Shown: piece after piece, positions 54,179 to 62,748 of the stretch
How positions within the stretch are numbered: the first letter of the stretch is position 1
Layout of the letters: the number at the start of each line of letters is the position of its first letter
Assembly (NCBI GenBank): GCA_964648795.1
Contig: CAZYMB010000007.1
Coordinates: forward strand, 1-64,000
Reading direction: 5' to 3'
From: JAHDDW01 sp964648795
Lineage (GTDB): Bacteria; Actinomycetota; Acidimicrobiia; Acidimicrobiales; SZUA-35
Length of the DNA: 64,000 nt
Program-made: the position numbers and the translations under genes
Notes under the pieces: model-generated
What the model was told of the DNA's origin: nothing
Database searches by the model: none
Seen by the model: the letters and a program-made list of their open reading frames with translations, nothing else

Positions 54179-55149
54179 GACAATGCTCCAACAACACTTT
54201 GGCCTATTTCGGTGGTCGTGTCACCGCTAGCCTGATGGCAGGCTTTGTCGACTCGTTCAGCTTGCCCAGCAAAGCCTAGAAACTCAAGCATGAGAGCCAA
54301 CGATCTAATCGCCGCTACTGGGTTTGCCTTGTTCTGTCCGGCTATGTCCGGAGCCGAACCGTGAACTGGTTCGAACATTGAAGGACCAGTCCTATCGGGG
54401 TTAAGGTTTGCTGAGGCTGCAGAACCGATTCCTCCACTAACCGCTCCGGCTAGATCAGTAATAATATCTCCGAATAGGTTGTCGGTAACGATTACGTCGT
54501 AGGTACCAGGGTTCTCTACCATGTGGATACACGCCGCATCCACATGATGATAATTAGTCTCCACACCTGGAAACTCTTTTGAAACTTCTTCAAATGTCCT
54601 ATTCCACAAGTCCCCTGAATAGTTGAGAACATTCGTCTTATGAACGAGATGCAACTTGTTAGAACGTTGCGCTGCCAACCCAAACGCGTAGCGAATGCAA
54701 CGCTCAACGCCAAACCTAGTGTTAACTGATCCTTGAGTGGCGACTTCTTTTGGAGTCCCTTTTCGCAGCACCCCTCCCTCTCCTACATAAGCTCCTTCGG
54801 TGTTTTCTCTGACAACCACAAAGTCATGACCCTTGCCTTCGGTTGAGACAAACGGCCTTTGATTAACATAAAGGTCCAAATCAAAACGCATCTTGAGTAA
54901 CAACTCACGCTCTATAAGTCCTGGCTCAACTTCGGGATGCCCAACTGCGCCCAATAAGATTGCATCGAAAGACTTCCATTCAGCCAGCACCTCGTCACTA
55001 AGAATGAAGCCATCATTAAGATAGCGACTGCCACCCAACTCGTATTCTGTGATATCCAAGTCCAAGTCCAAAACAGACAATACCGCCAAAGCCTGATCTA
55101 CTACCTCAGGACCTATACCGTCGCCCTTAACTACTGCTACTTTGCTCAA
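54175..55149 (-). CDS. leuB: 3-isopropylmalate dehydrogenase
   Basis: 324 residues. Oxidises and decarboxylates 3-isopropylmalate in leucine synthesis. It shows VAVVKGDGIGPEVVDQAL (usual PGDGIGPE), MRFDLDLYVNQRPF, RENTEGAYVGEGG, HKTNVLNYSGDLWNRTFEEV in part, DNLFGDIITDLAGAVSGGIG and FEPVHGSAPDIAGQ. The short length and sequence style fit the actinobacterial LeuB. Start is TTG 55149 with GGAG eight bases upstream. It is separated from leuCD by two genes and runs the opposite way. It could be confused with a tartrate or homoisocitrate dehydrogenase, but leuC and leuD nearby support leucine synthesis. Confidence 0.92.
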   Translation of the reverse strand: MSKVAVVKGDGIGPEVVDQALAVLSVLDLDLDITEYELGGSRYLNDGFILSDEVLAEWKSFDAILLGAVGHPEVEPGLIERELLLKMRFDLDLYVNQRPFVSTEGKGHDFVVVRENTEGAYVGEGGVLRKGTPKEVATQGSVNTRFGVERCIRYAFGLAAQRSNKLHLVHKTNVLNYSGDLWNRTFEEVSKEFPGVETNYHHVDAACIHMVENPGTYDVIVTDNLFGDIITDLAGAVSGGIGSAASANLNPDRTGPSMFEPVHGSAPDIAGQNKANPVAAIRSLALMLEFLGFAGQAERVDKACHQASGDTTTEIGQSVVGALS

Positions 55150-55265
55150 ATTTATTGCTCCAAACCAACTTTTTTAGCTGTTTTAGCGGATCAAAGACCC
55201 AAGTTTATTTTTTCTGATTAACTTTCATGCTTTCTAGGCCGAATATTCATCTAGAAGAAGTACAC

Positions 55266-55838
55266 ATGTCAAACCTTGAACAACAACCAACCAAGAATCT
55301 GAACACGCACACTAGTAAAGCTGACTATAGCAGCGACAACTGGGAGGAACGGGTTGCAGATCTTGAGGAAGAAAAACAAGTCTTTGAATTCCCTCGAAGG
55401 AAAGGGTCTAAGATTCCGGCCGGACGAGGCAACGACTTAATCTCTATCATCTTGGGTGGGGTATTCGCAGCAGGAGTTGTAGGAACCGGTTGGTTTGTAT
55501 TCTTTTTCAACGGCTGGTTCAATTATCCGTGGTTTGCAATCATACTTGCTGCAGCTACCTTATTCGGCGTCAAAGCATCCTCAGATGGAACCCAACGAAT
55601 GGATACCGGCGTAGCGGTAATCATCTACCTCTTGGCTCTGATAACTGTGTTGGGTTTGATTACATATCACAGCTCTCTCGCAATACAGAACGAGGGTTTC
55701 AGTTTCGCCCTATTTGAAGATGAACTTATCCGAACTCACTTCGAACGACGATCTAACCTCTTCTGGTACCTAGGCGGACTCGCCCTAGTCGCAATATTTG
55801 GGGCATTCAGCCGAAAGCCTGCTCAATACAGAAGTTAA
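55266..55838 (+). CDS. Four-helix membrane protein of unknown function
   Basis: 190 residues. A charged N-terminus (1-60, NWEERVADLEEEKQVFEFPRR in part) precedes four hydrophobic segments at about 62-84, 87-101, 113-130 and 165-182. No catalytic motif was seen and I do not recognise the family. ATG 55266 is chosen because AGAAG lies just upstream, while ATG 55227 has no start signal. It sits 31 bases before greA, but greA has its own promoter. Membrane location is clear; nothing else is. Confidence 0.65.
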   Translation: MSNLEQQPTKNLNTHTSKADYSSDNWEERVADLEEEKQVFEFPRRKGSKIPAGRGNDLISIILGGVFAAGVVGTGWFVFFFNGWFNYPWFAIILAAATLFGVKASSDGTQRMDTGVAVIIYLLALITVLGLITYHSSLAIQNEGFSFALFEDELIRTHFERRSNLFWYLGGLALVAIFGAFSRKPAQYRS

Positions 55839-55856
55839 ATTGTCGAGTCTTTCAGC

Positions 55857-55862
55857 TAGGCT
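55857..55862 (+). promoter_or_regulatory. Predicted -10 box of greA
   Basis: TAGGCT, seven bases before GTG 55870. The identical hexamer precedes rsmD. Confidence 0.5.
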
Positions 55863-55869
55863 CTTAACC

Positions 55870-56337
55870 GTGGCAAATACTACTCAATTATCCCAAGAAG
55901 CCTTCGACCGTTTGTCTGCTGAACACCTTGATTTAACTTCAAGGGGCAGAATCGAGATCGCCAAAAAAATCGAGACTGCACGTGAGCTCGGCGACCTTAG
56001 CGAGAATGGTGATTACCATGCAGCCAAAGAAGAACAAGGCAAGATGGAAGGGCGCATCGCCCAGCTTGCAGGTCTAATCGAAAACGCTGAAATTGTACAA
56101 GTAGACGACAGTGGCACTGTTCAAGCTGGCTGTGTTGTCAGCATTCAATATCAAGGCGATGACGAGGTCGAAAAGTACTTGATTGGTTCTATCGAAGAAG
56201 AACGCGATGGCTTGACAGTTATGTCTCCAGGTTCACCCCTGGGCTCAACTCTGTTAGGTGCCGCCGCTGGTGACACAGTTACATTTGACTCGCCCAACGG
56301 GCCACTCAAAGTCGAAATTAAAGCGATCGAAGTCTAG
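55870..56337 (+). CDS. greA: Transcription elongation factor GreA
   Basis: 155 residues. Rescues backtracked RNA polymerase by promoting transcript cleavage. The N-terminal coiled coil is intact with ETARELGDLSENGDYHAAKEEQG, the family's acidic tip region, and the C-terminal FKBP-like domain shows SPGSPLGSTLLGAAAGDTVTF. GTG 55870 gives the usual GreA N-terminus (MANTTQLSQEAFDRL) and has TAGGCT seven bases upstream. A longer frame from 55798 would run back into the membrane-protein gene. Confidence 0.95.
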   Translation: MANTTQLSQEAFDRLSAEHLDLTSRGRIEIAKKIETARELGDLSENGDYHAAKEEQGKMEGRIAQLAGLIENAEIVQVDDSGTVQAGCVVSIQYQGDDEVEKYLIGSIEEERDGLTVMSPGSPLGSTLLGAAAGDTVTFDSPNGPLKVEIKAIEV

Positions 56338-56381
56338 ATTCGAAGTTACTAGTACTCTTTAGGCATTCACAGGAGAGCCTA

Positions 56382-57785
56382 ATGGGACGAACTTTGTTCG
56401 AAAAAATATGGGATACCCATGTCGTAACTTCTCGTGGAGAAGACTCGGCCTTGCTTTACATAGATCTCCACTTGATTCATGAGGTGACCTCTCCCCAGGC
56501 TTTCGAAGGTCTACGCATTAATTCCCGCAAAGTACGAAGACCCGACTTAACTCTGGCCACTGCAGATCATAACGTTCCCACAGAAAATATCGATCAAGAG
56601 ATAGCAGACCCAATTAGCCGTCAACAAATCGACGCTCTTCGTTCCAACACGACCCAAGCTGGTATCGAACTCCACGATATGGGAGAACCCGGGCAAGGAA
56701 TCGTGCATGTGATTGGGCCTGAGCAAGGTCGAACCCTCCCAGGAATGACAATTGTTTGCGGTGACTCTCATACTTCTACTCATGGGGCTTTCGGAGCTTT
56801 GGCCTTCGGTATTGGCACGTCTGAAGTCGAACATGTTTTGGCTTCGCAAACCTTGCCTCAGGCTAAGCCAAAGACCATGGCTATTAACTTAGTTGGCACA
56901 CCCCCTCCAGACATCACAGCCAAAGACCTCGTTTTGAAAGTGATACGAGAAATTGGAACTGGTGGTGGAGCGGGACATGTCATCGAATACCGCGGCGAGG
57001 CGTTCACTTCATTATCGATGGAGGGCCGAATGACTGTTGCCAACATGAGTATCGAGGCTGGCGCACGTGCAGGCTTATTCGCTCCAGATCAAACAACGTT
57101 TGCATACCTTCAGGACAAAGTCAGTATGAGCGAACCCGAATGGGAAGAAGCAGTCTCTTACTGGCGAACACTTGTCACAGACGATGACGCTGTCTTTGAC
57201 AAAGTTATAGAAATCGATGTAACTGGTCTCGAACCTCAAGTTTCTTGGGGCACTAACCCCGGACAGGCTATTGGACTATCAGAAGCAATTCCGAACCCCG
57301 ATGCCATGGAGCCAGATTTACAGTCGGCGGCCCAACAGGCTCTAACATATATGGGTCTAGAGCCTGGACAAAAAATATCAGAAGTCAAAGTAGACACCGT
57401 ATTTATTGGATCATGCACCAACTCCCGGATTGAAGACATCAGAGCCGCTGCACAAGTAGTAAAGGGACACACTATAGCCGCCGGAGTTCGAGCACTCGTT
57501 GTCCCTGGCTCGGCAGCAGTGAAGAAGCAAGCCGAACAAGAGGGCCTCGACCAAGCTTTAACTGAGGCAGGATTTGACTGGCGCCAACCAGGCTGCAGTA
57601 TGTGTTTAGCAATGAACCCAGACAAGCTCACAGAAAACGAGCGATGTGCCTCAACCTCAAATCGCAACTTTGAAGGGCGTCAAGGAAAAGGCGGACGTAC
57701 CCACCTAGTCTCCCCCGCTGTTGCTGCTGCGACTGCTATTGCAGGCAAATTCTGTCGGCCACAAGATCTGGGTGCAGACCTATGA
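56382..57785 (+). CDS. leuC: 3-isopropylmalate dehydratase large subunit
   Basis: 467 residues. Isomerises 2- to 3-isopropylmalate with LeuD, using a 4Fe-4S cluster. It shows MGRTLFEKIWDTHVV, IVCGDSHTSTHGAFGALAFGIGTSEVEHVLASQ (parts), the cluster cysteines in FIGSCTNSRIEDIRAAA and QPGCSMCLAMNPD, and SNRNFEGRQGKGGRTHLVSP near the end. Start is ATG 56382 with AGGAGAG at 56371-56377; TACTCT at 56353-56358 is a likely -10 box, giving a short true leader. It overlaps leuD by four bases. Confidence 0.97.
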   Translation: MGRTLFEKIWDTHVVTSRGEDSALLYIDLHLIHEVTSPQAFEGLRINSRKVRRPDLTLATADHNVPTENIDQEIADPISRQQIDALRSNTTQAGIELHDMGEPGQGIVHVIGPEQGRTLPGMTIVCGDSHTSTHGAFGALAFGIGTSEVEHVLASQTLPQAKPKTMAINLVGTPPPDITAKDLVLKVIREIGTGGGAGHVIEYRGEAFTSLSMEGRMTVANMSIEAGARAGLFAPDQTTFAYLQDKVSMSEPEWEEAVSYWRTLVTDDDAVFDKVIEIDVTGLEPQVSWGTNPGQAIGLSEAIPNPDAMEPDLQSAAQQALTYMGLEPGQKISEVKVDTVFIGSCTNSRIEDIRAAAQVVKGHTIAAGVRALVVPGSAAVKKQAEQEGLDQALTEAGFDWRQPGCSMCLAMNPDKLTENERCASTSNRNFEGRQGKGGRTHLVSPAVAAATAIAGKFCRPQDLGADL

Positions 57786-58366
57786 AACCAGTAACTAGTG
57801 TCACCGGTACAGCGGTTCCTCTGGAGCGTACAAACATAGACACGGATCAAATAATCCCATCTGACTGGTTGAAACGCATTGAAAGGACAGGCTTCGAAGA
57901 TGGTTTGTTCTCAGAGTGGCGCCAAGACCCAGACTTTGTTCTGAACGATTCAACGTACTCCGAAGCATCAATACTTATCGCTGGAGCAAACTTCGGAATT
58001 GGAAGCTCCAGAGAGCATGCAGTATGGGCTCTACAACAATACGGATTTGCCGCAGTCATTGCTCCAAGCTTTGGCGACATCTTCGCCAACAATGCCTCTA
58101 AGAACGGCCTTGTAACTATCACTCTCGAACAAAGTAATTGTGACCAGTTGGTTGGGGCCGTAAAAGCATCGCCCCAAACAGAACTAAATATAGAGATAGC
58201 CAACGAGCAACTCAGTTTCGGCCAAGGTGAACAGGTTTTGAACTTCACACTAAACCGAGATGTAAAGTCTCGACTACTTGAAGGCCTCGACGACATCGCT
58301 ATCAGCCTCAAAGATGACCAAAAGATTAGTGACTACGAGGCCAAGCGCCAACCCTGGCTGAGCTAG
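57782..58366 (+). CDS. leuD: 3-isopropylmalate dehydratase small subunit
   Basis: 194 residues. Swivelling-domain partner of LeuC. It shows TGTAVPLERTNIDTDQIIPSDWL, then GANFGIGSSREHAVWALQQYGF (parts) and SFGDIFANNASKNGLVTI. The start codon overlaps leuC's stop as ATGA, so the subunits are made together. No leader peptide or attenuator is visible ahead of the pair. Confidence 0.97.
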   Translation: MKPVTSVTGTAVPLERTNIDTDQIIPSDWLKRIERTGFEDGLFSEWRQDPDFVLNDSTYSEASILIAGANFGIGSSREHAVWALQQYGFAAVIAPSFGDIFANNASKNGLVTITLEQSNCDQLVGAVKASPQTELNIEIANEQLSFGQGEQVLNFTLNRDVKSRLLEGLDDIAISLKDDQKISDYEAKRQPWLS

Positions 58367-58415
58367 GCAAAGATTAAGGCTCTGTAGCATTTAGCTTCGT
58401 CCGATAATCACAGTT

Positions 58416-58431
58416 TTGGACAGCTGTCCAA
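58416..58431. promoter_or_regulatory. Perfect 16-base palindrome upstream of the ABC/kinase-like gene
   Basis: TTGGACAGCTGTCCAA is fully self-complementary, 50 bases after leuD and 90 bases before the next start. A second dyad, AATCG-GT-CGATT, lies at 58439-58450. The first resembles a dimeric repressor operator. It has no loop or T-run, so it is not a terminator. Confidence 0.45.
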
Positions 58432-58521
58432 TCGTTTGAATCGGTCGATTTGCTCATTCCCCATTTTGTAGAACTTAGATGCTAATTTTTTTCTAAGTAC
58501 TTGGGGGGTTAAGTAGGTCAT

Positions 58522-59907
58522 ATGAAATTCTGGAACTATTTCCAACTTCGTAAACAGAATAGAACTACCTCTAGCGCTCCAATGCGTACCTTTGTCGCCA
58601 GAAATATTTCGCATTCGACTGATAAAGCTACATTACGCGGGATCGGGTTTACATTAAGCCCTGGGGACTCGATCTGTATTGGTTATCGATCCATGGAAGA
58701 AAAAAATCTTCTACTGAGCCTACTCTCAGGCCAAGTTCAGCCGGCTCAAGGTGTTTTCGTATACGACGGAAACCAACAAAGACCAAGCGACCTAGCAGCC
58801 CTAAGCGGAGTATTTGCTCATAACTTGCGCACCATAGAGCAGGCACAGTCCGCTCTTGTTGAGTTCCTAGAAACACCCAGCAAGATATGTCTTCTCGATC
58901 AACCCTTCGGCAGCCTGCCAGGCTCAACTACTAAACAGTTCGCTCTAGCTATTGATACCAAAGCTAGAGAAAAGTCGACAATTGTATTTTCCAATAACCG
59001 CTCGATCGCTCGCCGATGCAACCAAGTTTATGTTTTAAACAATGGCCACCTAGAAGACTATTACACAGCATCAAAGACTCCAGAGCTGAACCCATTTAAC
59101 AACACGAAAATCTTGGATGAAGCCAGGCCAGAACCTAAGCAGACAAAGCCAGCCACACCTAAGACCCCAACTAGATCTCTCGACCCAATTCATTTTCGGG
59201 CAAAGGTCTCAGACACCGGAGACATTGAAGACTGGATTGGGTGGCATAGACAGAGAATAGAACCAATCGTAATCCGCAAAGCGGTGTCAGACGCCGGGCT
59301 CAAAATTCTTAGCCAAGAACGCGAGGCTCTCAACGGTATTTCGAGTCTTCGTATCGCACGCATGTACGACTCAAACTCAAATGAGTTGAACCTTTTTGAA
59401 TACGTAAACATAAACCCTCTCGCCACCACAGAGCCCTTAAACAGTTTCCAAATATGTGCTTTAGCCGCTGACTTACTAACTGCTGCTAAAGAATTGAACC
59501 CGCTTGTTCTAGATAATCGAATTAACTTTTCCGAAAAAGCAATCGGCCTGCGTAATGGCTTATGGATGTTGACCAACTCTGGTCTTGGGACAGCACCAAG
59601 TGAGACACCTCTGATCGAGAGAAAGAAATCGCATAGACACAGTTCTGAAATCGACAAATTAGCTAATTTAGCAACCGGGGTTCCAACCATAAACCAAATT
59701 ATTTCAAGCCAGCTATCACGATCTCTTGCTGCAGGCAAAGCAACTGGGGCAGACATTCGCCCAATCTGTGCAATCCTGGATGAGTCCGAAGATACTTCTA
59801 GCGAACAACTAGCCAGCTCTTACTCGAACCTTCTAGGAAATATCTACGGGCACATAGACCTCACGGAAAAAGTTGAGCAACAGAAACTGAATCTTTGGTC
59901 TAGCTAA
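58522..59907 (+). CDS. Degenerate ABC-ATPase fused to a kinase-like region
   Basis: 461 residues, not recognised as a known family. Residues ~22-185 follow the ABC-ATPase layout with every catalytic motif altered. The Walker A place reads GYRSMEEKNLLL (54-65), with no GxxGxGKS. The Walker B is KICLLDQP (121-128) with Q127 for the catalytic glutamate. The switch region reads FSNNR (156-160) where SHD is expected, and the LSGGQ helical region is missing. After a proline-rich linker (200-222), residues ~225-360 resemble a protein kinase. Features are IRK (K253), a QEREAL helix, an LFEYV hinge, and NRINFSE then WMLTNSGLG in the catalytic and DFG places. Both halves look inactive. It may be a regulatory or scaffold protein. 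Confidence 0.5.
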   Translation: MKFWNYFQLRKQNRTTSSAPMRTFVARNISHSTDKATLRGIGFTLSPGDSICIGYRSMEEKNLLLSLLSGQVQPAQGVFVYDGNQQRPSDLAALSGVFAHNLRTIEQAQSALVEFLETPSKICLLDQPFGSLPGSTTKQFALAIDTKAREKSTIVFSNNRSIARRCNQVYVLNNGHLEDYYTASKTPELNPFNNTKILDEARPEPKQTKPATPKTPTRSLDPIHFRAKVSDTGDIEDWIGWHRQRIEPIVIRKAVSDAGLKILSQEREALNGISSLRIARMYDSNSNELNLFEYVNINPLATTEPLNSFQICALAADLLTAAKELNPLVLDNRINFSEKAIGLRNGLWMLTNSGLGTAPSETPLIERKKSHRHSSEIDKLANLATGVPTINQIISSQLSRSLAAGKATGADIRPICAILDESEDTSSEQLASSYSNLLGNIYGHIDLTEKVEQQKLNLWSS

Positions 59908-60757
59908 GCCAATCTCGTATTAACCCGGCTATTTGTGCCGGCGCTATGAACGGGCTGAAATGATTTGCTCGGTCGACCTGCTTAACCGCATGCTGGGAGT
60001 CTTCAATCGCTGAAACTAAACCAAGTACCGCTGGTACCCGATCACCATCCCCCTCACCTACTACAAAGTCCACGGGACAACCTAGGTCACCGATTCGAGA
60101 GGTTACACCAGTGCCTGCGGTCTCATAGATCGTTGCTTCGAAGTCAGGTCTACAAGCCAACCAAACTTGACCCACTTCGTCTTGGTTTAAGCCGCACTCA
60201 ATGAAAGCTTCTAGGCACTCCGTGTTAAAGAACTGCATCGGAGGCTTAGAGCTAAATCTCTCTTTTGCCTCTGCTTGAGAAGCAAAGCCGTCTTTACGTC
60301 GTCTCGCCCCAGCTGCTAGTGATTCAGTTATTTCTTCGCGTTCACTGTTATCTTCAGAAAACATCACCGGCTCATAGGCCCAGATTTTCTCGAAAAGACC
60401 AGGCTTGTGAATTTCTGCCATAACCAGGCTGGTGCCACCCATTGAGTGTCCAACTCCTATCAGGGGCTCATCACTGTTAGTTAAGTGAAGAATTTCTTCG
60501 CATACATAAACAACATCATGCGCAGCCTCGACCCAACTAAATGATTCACTGCTCGGGTGCGAGTGACCATGGCCTCTCATATCGAGTGCAAAAAAACGAA
60601 ACCGATCTGAATCGAGTGACTTAATTACTGGTTCCCACATCTTGGCGCAGAAGCTTGCCGCGTGAGTGATTAGAACTGGCCTACCGTCTCCTCCATAGTC
60701 ATAGAGCCTAAGGCTTTGGCCATTTCTATCTAGATCGATTGCCGTTGACTCAACCAT
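59900..60757 (-). CDS. Alpha/beta-fold hydrolase
   Basis: 285 residues. The catalytic serine lies in GVGHSMGGTS (about residue 106), the acid in VVGEGDGDRVP, and the histidine in RANHFSPF. The first loop THAASFCAKMW and DMRGHGHSHP are typical of the hydrolase/peroxidase group. The substrate is unknown; esterase or lipase-like activity is the default. Start is ATG 60757 with GGAG about ten bases upstream, 15 bases after the peptidase gene, so the two are probably one transcript. Its last eight bases overlap the end of the ABC/kinase-like gene. Confidence 0.85.
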   Translation of the reverse strand: MVESTAIDLDRNGQSLRLYDYGGDGRPVLITHAASFCAKMWEPVIKSLDSDRFRFFALDMRGHGHSHPSSESFSWVEAAHDVVYVCEEILHLTNSDEPLIGVGHSMGGTSLVMAEIHKPGLFEKIWAYEPVMFSEDNSEREEITESLAAGARRRKDGFASQAEAKERFSSKPPMQFFNTECLEAFIECGLNQDEVGQVWLACRPDFEATIYETAGTGVTSRIGDLGCPVDFVVGEGDGDRVPAVLGLVSAIEDSQHAVKQVDRANHFSPFIAPAQIAGLIRDWLS

Positions 60758-60772
60758 GTCTATGGTTTCTCC

Positions 60773-62722
60773 TCAATTGCTACGGTGGATCTCGGACAAG
60801 AAAGCATGGTCAGCTATCTCATAGTCAAACCCCATGACTTGTGAATAGAACCATAGCTCAGCTGAAAATGCTTTGATAATGTTTTCAGGAGCTCTGAAGC
60901 CATGACCCTCACCGAATAGTTCGAGCAGGTAGCTCTCTGCACCAGATTGAATGAGTCGATTATACATTTTGCGAGACTGTTCAATAGGAACTATTGGATC
61001 AGCTGTGCCGTGAATTATCATAAGAGGCTTGGATATTTTGTCAGGAAAGTTAATCGGCGATCTCTCCTCGTATTGCTTCGCATAATCTGGAAGTGGACCA
61101 ATCAGAGTGTTTAAATACCCAGACTCAAACTTGTGGGAGTGGTTTGCAATGGTGTGCATGTCGCTGACACCATAAAGTGACACGCCGCAACAGAAAATGT
61201 CAGAGTTACTCAGCGCCAACATAGTTGTTAAGCCTCCAGAGCTCCCTCCCCTAATGGCAACACGCTGCGGATCGACCAAGCCCTGGTCTATTAGATGTTG
61301 GGCGCCAGCTTGAAGATCGATTACATCAGCGACCCCCCAATGCCCATTGAGTGCTTCGCGGTACTGTCTTCCGAAACCCGTGGAGCCTCGATAATTAATA
61401 TCTATCACGTTAAACCCTCGGGAGGTCCAGTACTGAACTTTGAGGTTCATAGCTGAAGTCGTGTATCCGGTAGGACCACCATGTGACATAACTATCAAGG
61501 GTGCAAGACTATTTACTTCGAGCGCATCAGAGTTAGTGCTGTAGTAGAAAGCCTGAACTTTCTCATTGCCCGATTGAAAACTAATGTTCTCTGGTGGAGA
61601 GAATGCAAACCCGCTGGCACTAGCTACGGGCGACCGAAGTATCGTTTCGTTCGAGTTAGATTCCAGCAAACGAATCTGCGTGCCAGTTGATTCTGTCGAG
61701 CCGATTGCGAGCACTGAGCCCGGTAGCGATGCTGGTGCAGCTAATTCGTAGTACTCAATTAGATCCGTTTCGACTTGTTCAAGCTTGCCGTTTTCGGTAT
61801 CTATGTATATCAGGTGGTCAACAGCTTGTTCGGTCCAGGCAATAGCAACCTTAGAGCCACCTACTGGTTGCCAGCGAGAATCCCCCATAAACCATGGGAC
61901 ACGGTTAATCTCTCCCCTAGCGCCGTTGAGTGATACTTCAGCCGTTAGGTTTGTACTGAGTTGACCATCTTGGTTCTGCGAGTATAAGTCCCAGTAGCCG
62001 TCCCGGTCATCTACATAGCCGAGCGTTGTGTCGTCGATCCATCCAGGATTCAGAGCTGAACTCTCACCACTGGTAACAGCTTTCACTCCATCTATGGTTC
62101 CACCTTCTTCAGAGACATTCAGCGTTGCTGTTTTAACAGTTGTTTCATCCCATGGCATGTTGGGCAAGTTCCACTCAACCCAGCACAACGTGTTGCCGTC
62201 TGGAGTTACTCGTGGGTCTGAGTAGAAGTCGGCGCCTTCGGCCAAAACACTTTCGACGCCTTCAACTGACTTATGCATAATGCAACTAGTTGTTGCTCCG
62301 TCAGCAGAACTAGATTCTTTGACTGCAACAAACCCGCCTCTGCGATCGCTACAACCATCTGCCCAGTTAGTTCCAACTTCGCTAGCAGTTACTGGGTAAG
62401 GTGGCTGAACAAGGTCAAACGCATAAACCGAGCCATCAAACTTAGACGCAAAGAACAAGTAATTTTCGCCTGGCCACCAAGCTCTTCCTCCGTAGCCATG
62501 GATCCTTGATGCAACATCAAACTCGTAGCCTGCCAGAAGGTCTACTTTTGAACTAGCGGGGTCAGCATGGTCGCCATGCTTGCTCACTTTAACGCCCATC
62601 AATGTGTAGATATTCGACTTACTGGGCAGTGATTCAGCCCAGATTAAATGGCCACCAAACTCGCCTGGCGCCTTCAACCGCACAGACCCAGTCGCTAGTA
62701 GTTCTGTTGGTAAAGCCGACAC
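60773..62722 (-). CDS. S9-family prolyl oligopeptidase-like serine peptidase
   Basis: 649 residues. An N-terminal beta-propeller region (about 30-390) shows WD40/PD40-like repeats (DFYSDPRVTPDGNTLCWVEW in part, GYVDDRDGYWDLYSQ). The C-terminal peptidase domain has the nucleophile in RGGSSGGLTTML, the aspartate in IHGTADPIVP and the histidine in GEGHGFRAP. This is the acylaminoacyl-peptidase/DPP-IV type, acting on short peptides. No signal peptide is seen, so it is probably cytoplasmic. Start is GTG 62722 with TAGAAT six bases upstream. Confidence 0.92.
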   Translation of the reverse strand: MSALPTELLATGSVRLKAPGEFGGHLIWAESLPSKSNIYTLMGVKVSKHGDHADPASSKVDLLAGYEFDVASRIHGYGGRAWWPGENYLFFASKFDGSVYAFDLVQPPYPVTASEVGTNWADGCSDRRGGFVAVKESSSADGATTSCIMHKSVEGVESVLAEGADFYSDPRVTPDGNTLCWVEWNLPNMPWDETTVKTATLNVSEEGGTIDGVKAVTSGESSALNPGWIDDTTLGYVDDRDGYWDLYSQNQDGQLSTNLTAEVSLNGARGEINRVPWFMGDSRWQPVGGSKVAIAWTEQAVDHLIYIDTENGKLEQVETDLIEYYELAAPASLPGSVLAIGSTESTGTQIRLLESNSNETILRSPVASASGFAFSPPENISFQSGNEKVQAFYYSTNSDALEVNSLAPLIVMSHGGPTGYTTSAMNLKVQYWTSRGFNVIDINYRGSTGFGRQYREALNGHWGVADVIDLQAGAQHLIDQGLVDPQRVAIRGGSSGGLTTMLALSNSDIFCCGVSLYGVSDMHTIANHSHKFESGYLNTLIGPLPDYAKQYEERSPINFPDKISKPLMIIHGTADPIVPIEQSRKMYNRLIQSGAESYLLELFGEGHGFRAPENIIKAFSAELWFYSQVMGFDYEIADHAFLSEIHRSN

Positions 62723-62728
62723 AGCCGA

Positions 62729-62734
62729 ATTCTA
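62729..62734 (-). promoter_or_regulatory. Predicted -10 box of S9 peptidase gene
   Basis: TAGAAT, six bases before GTG 62722, in the 26 bases between the peptidase and msrB. Confidence 0.5.
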
Positions 62735-62748
62735 CGGCGAAACCGACG

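Noticed and set aside
55798..56337. 179-residue GreA starting at 55798
   Set aside because: The extra 24 residues overlap the end of the upstream gene and do not match GreA; GTG 55870 has a -10 box at leaderless spacing.
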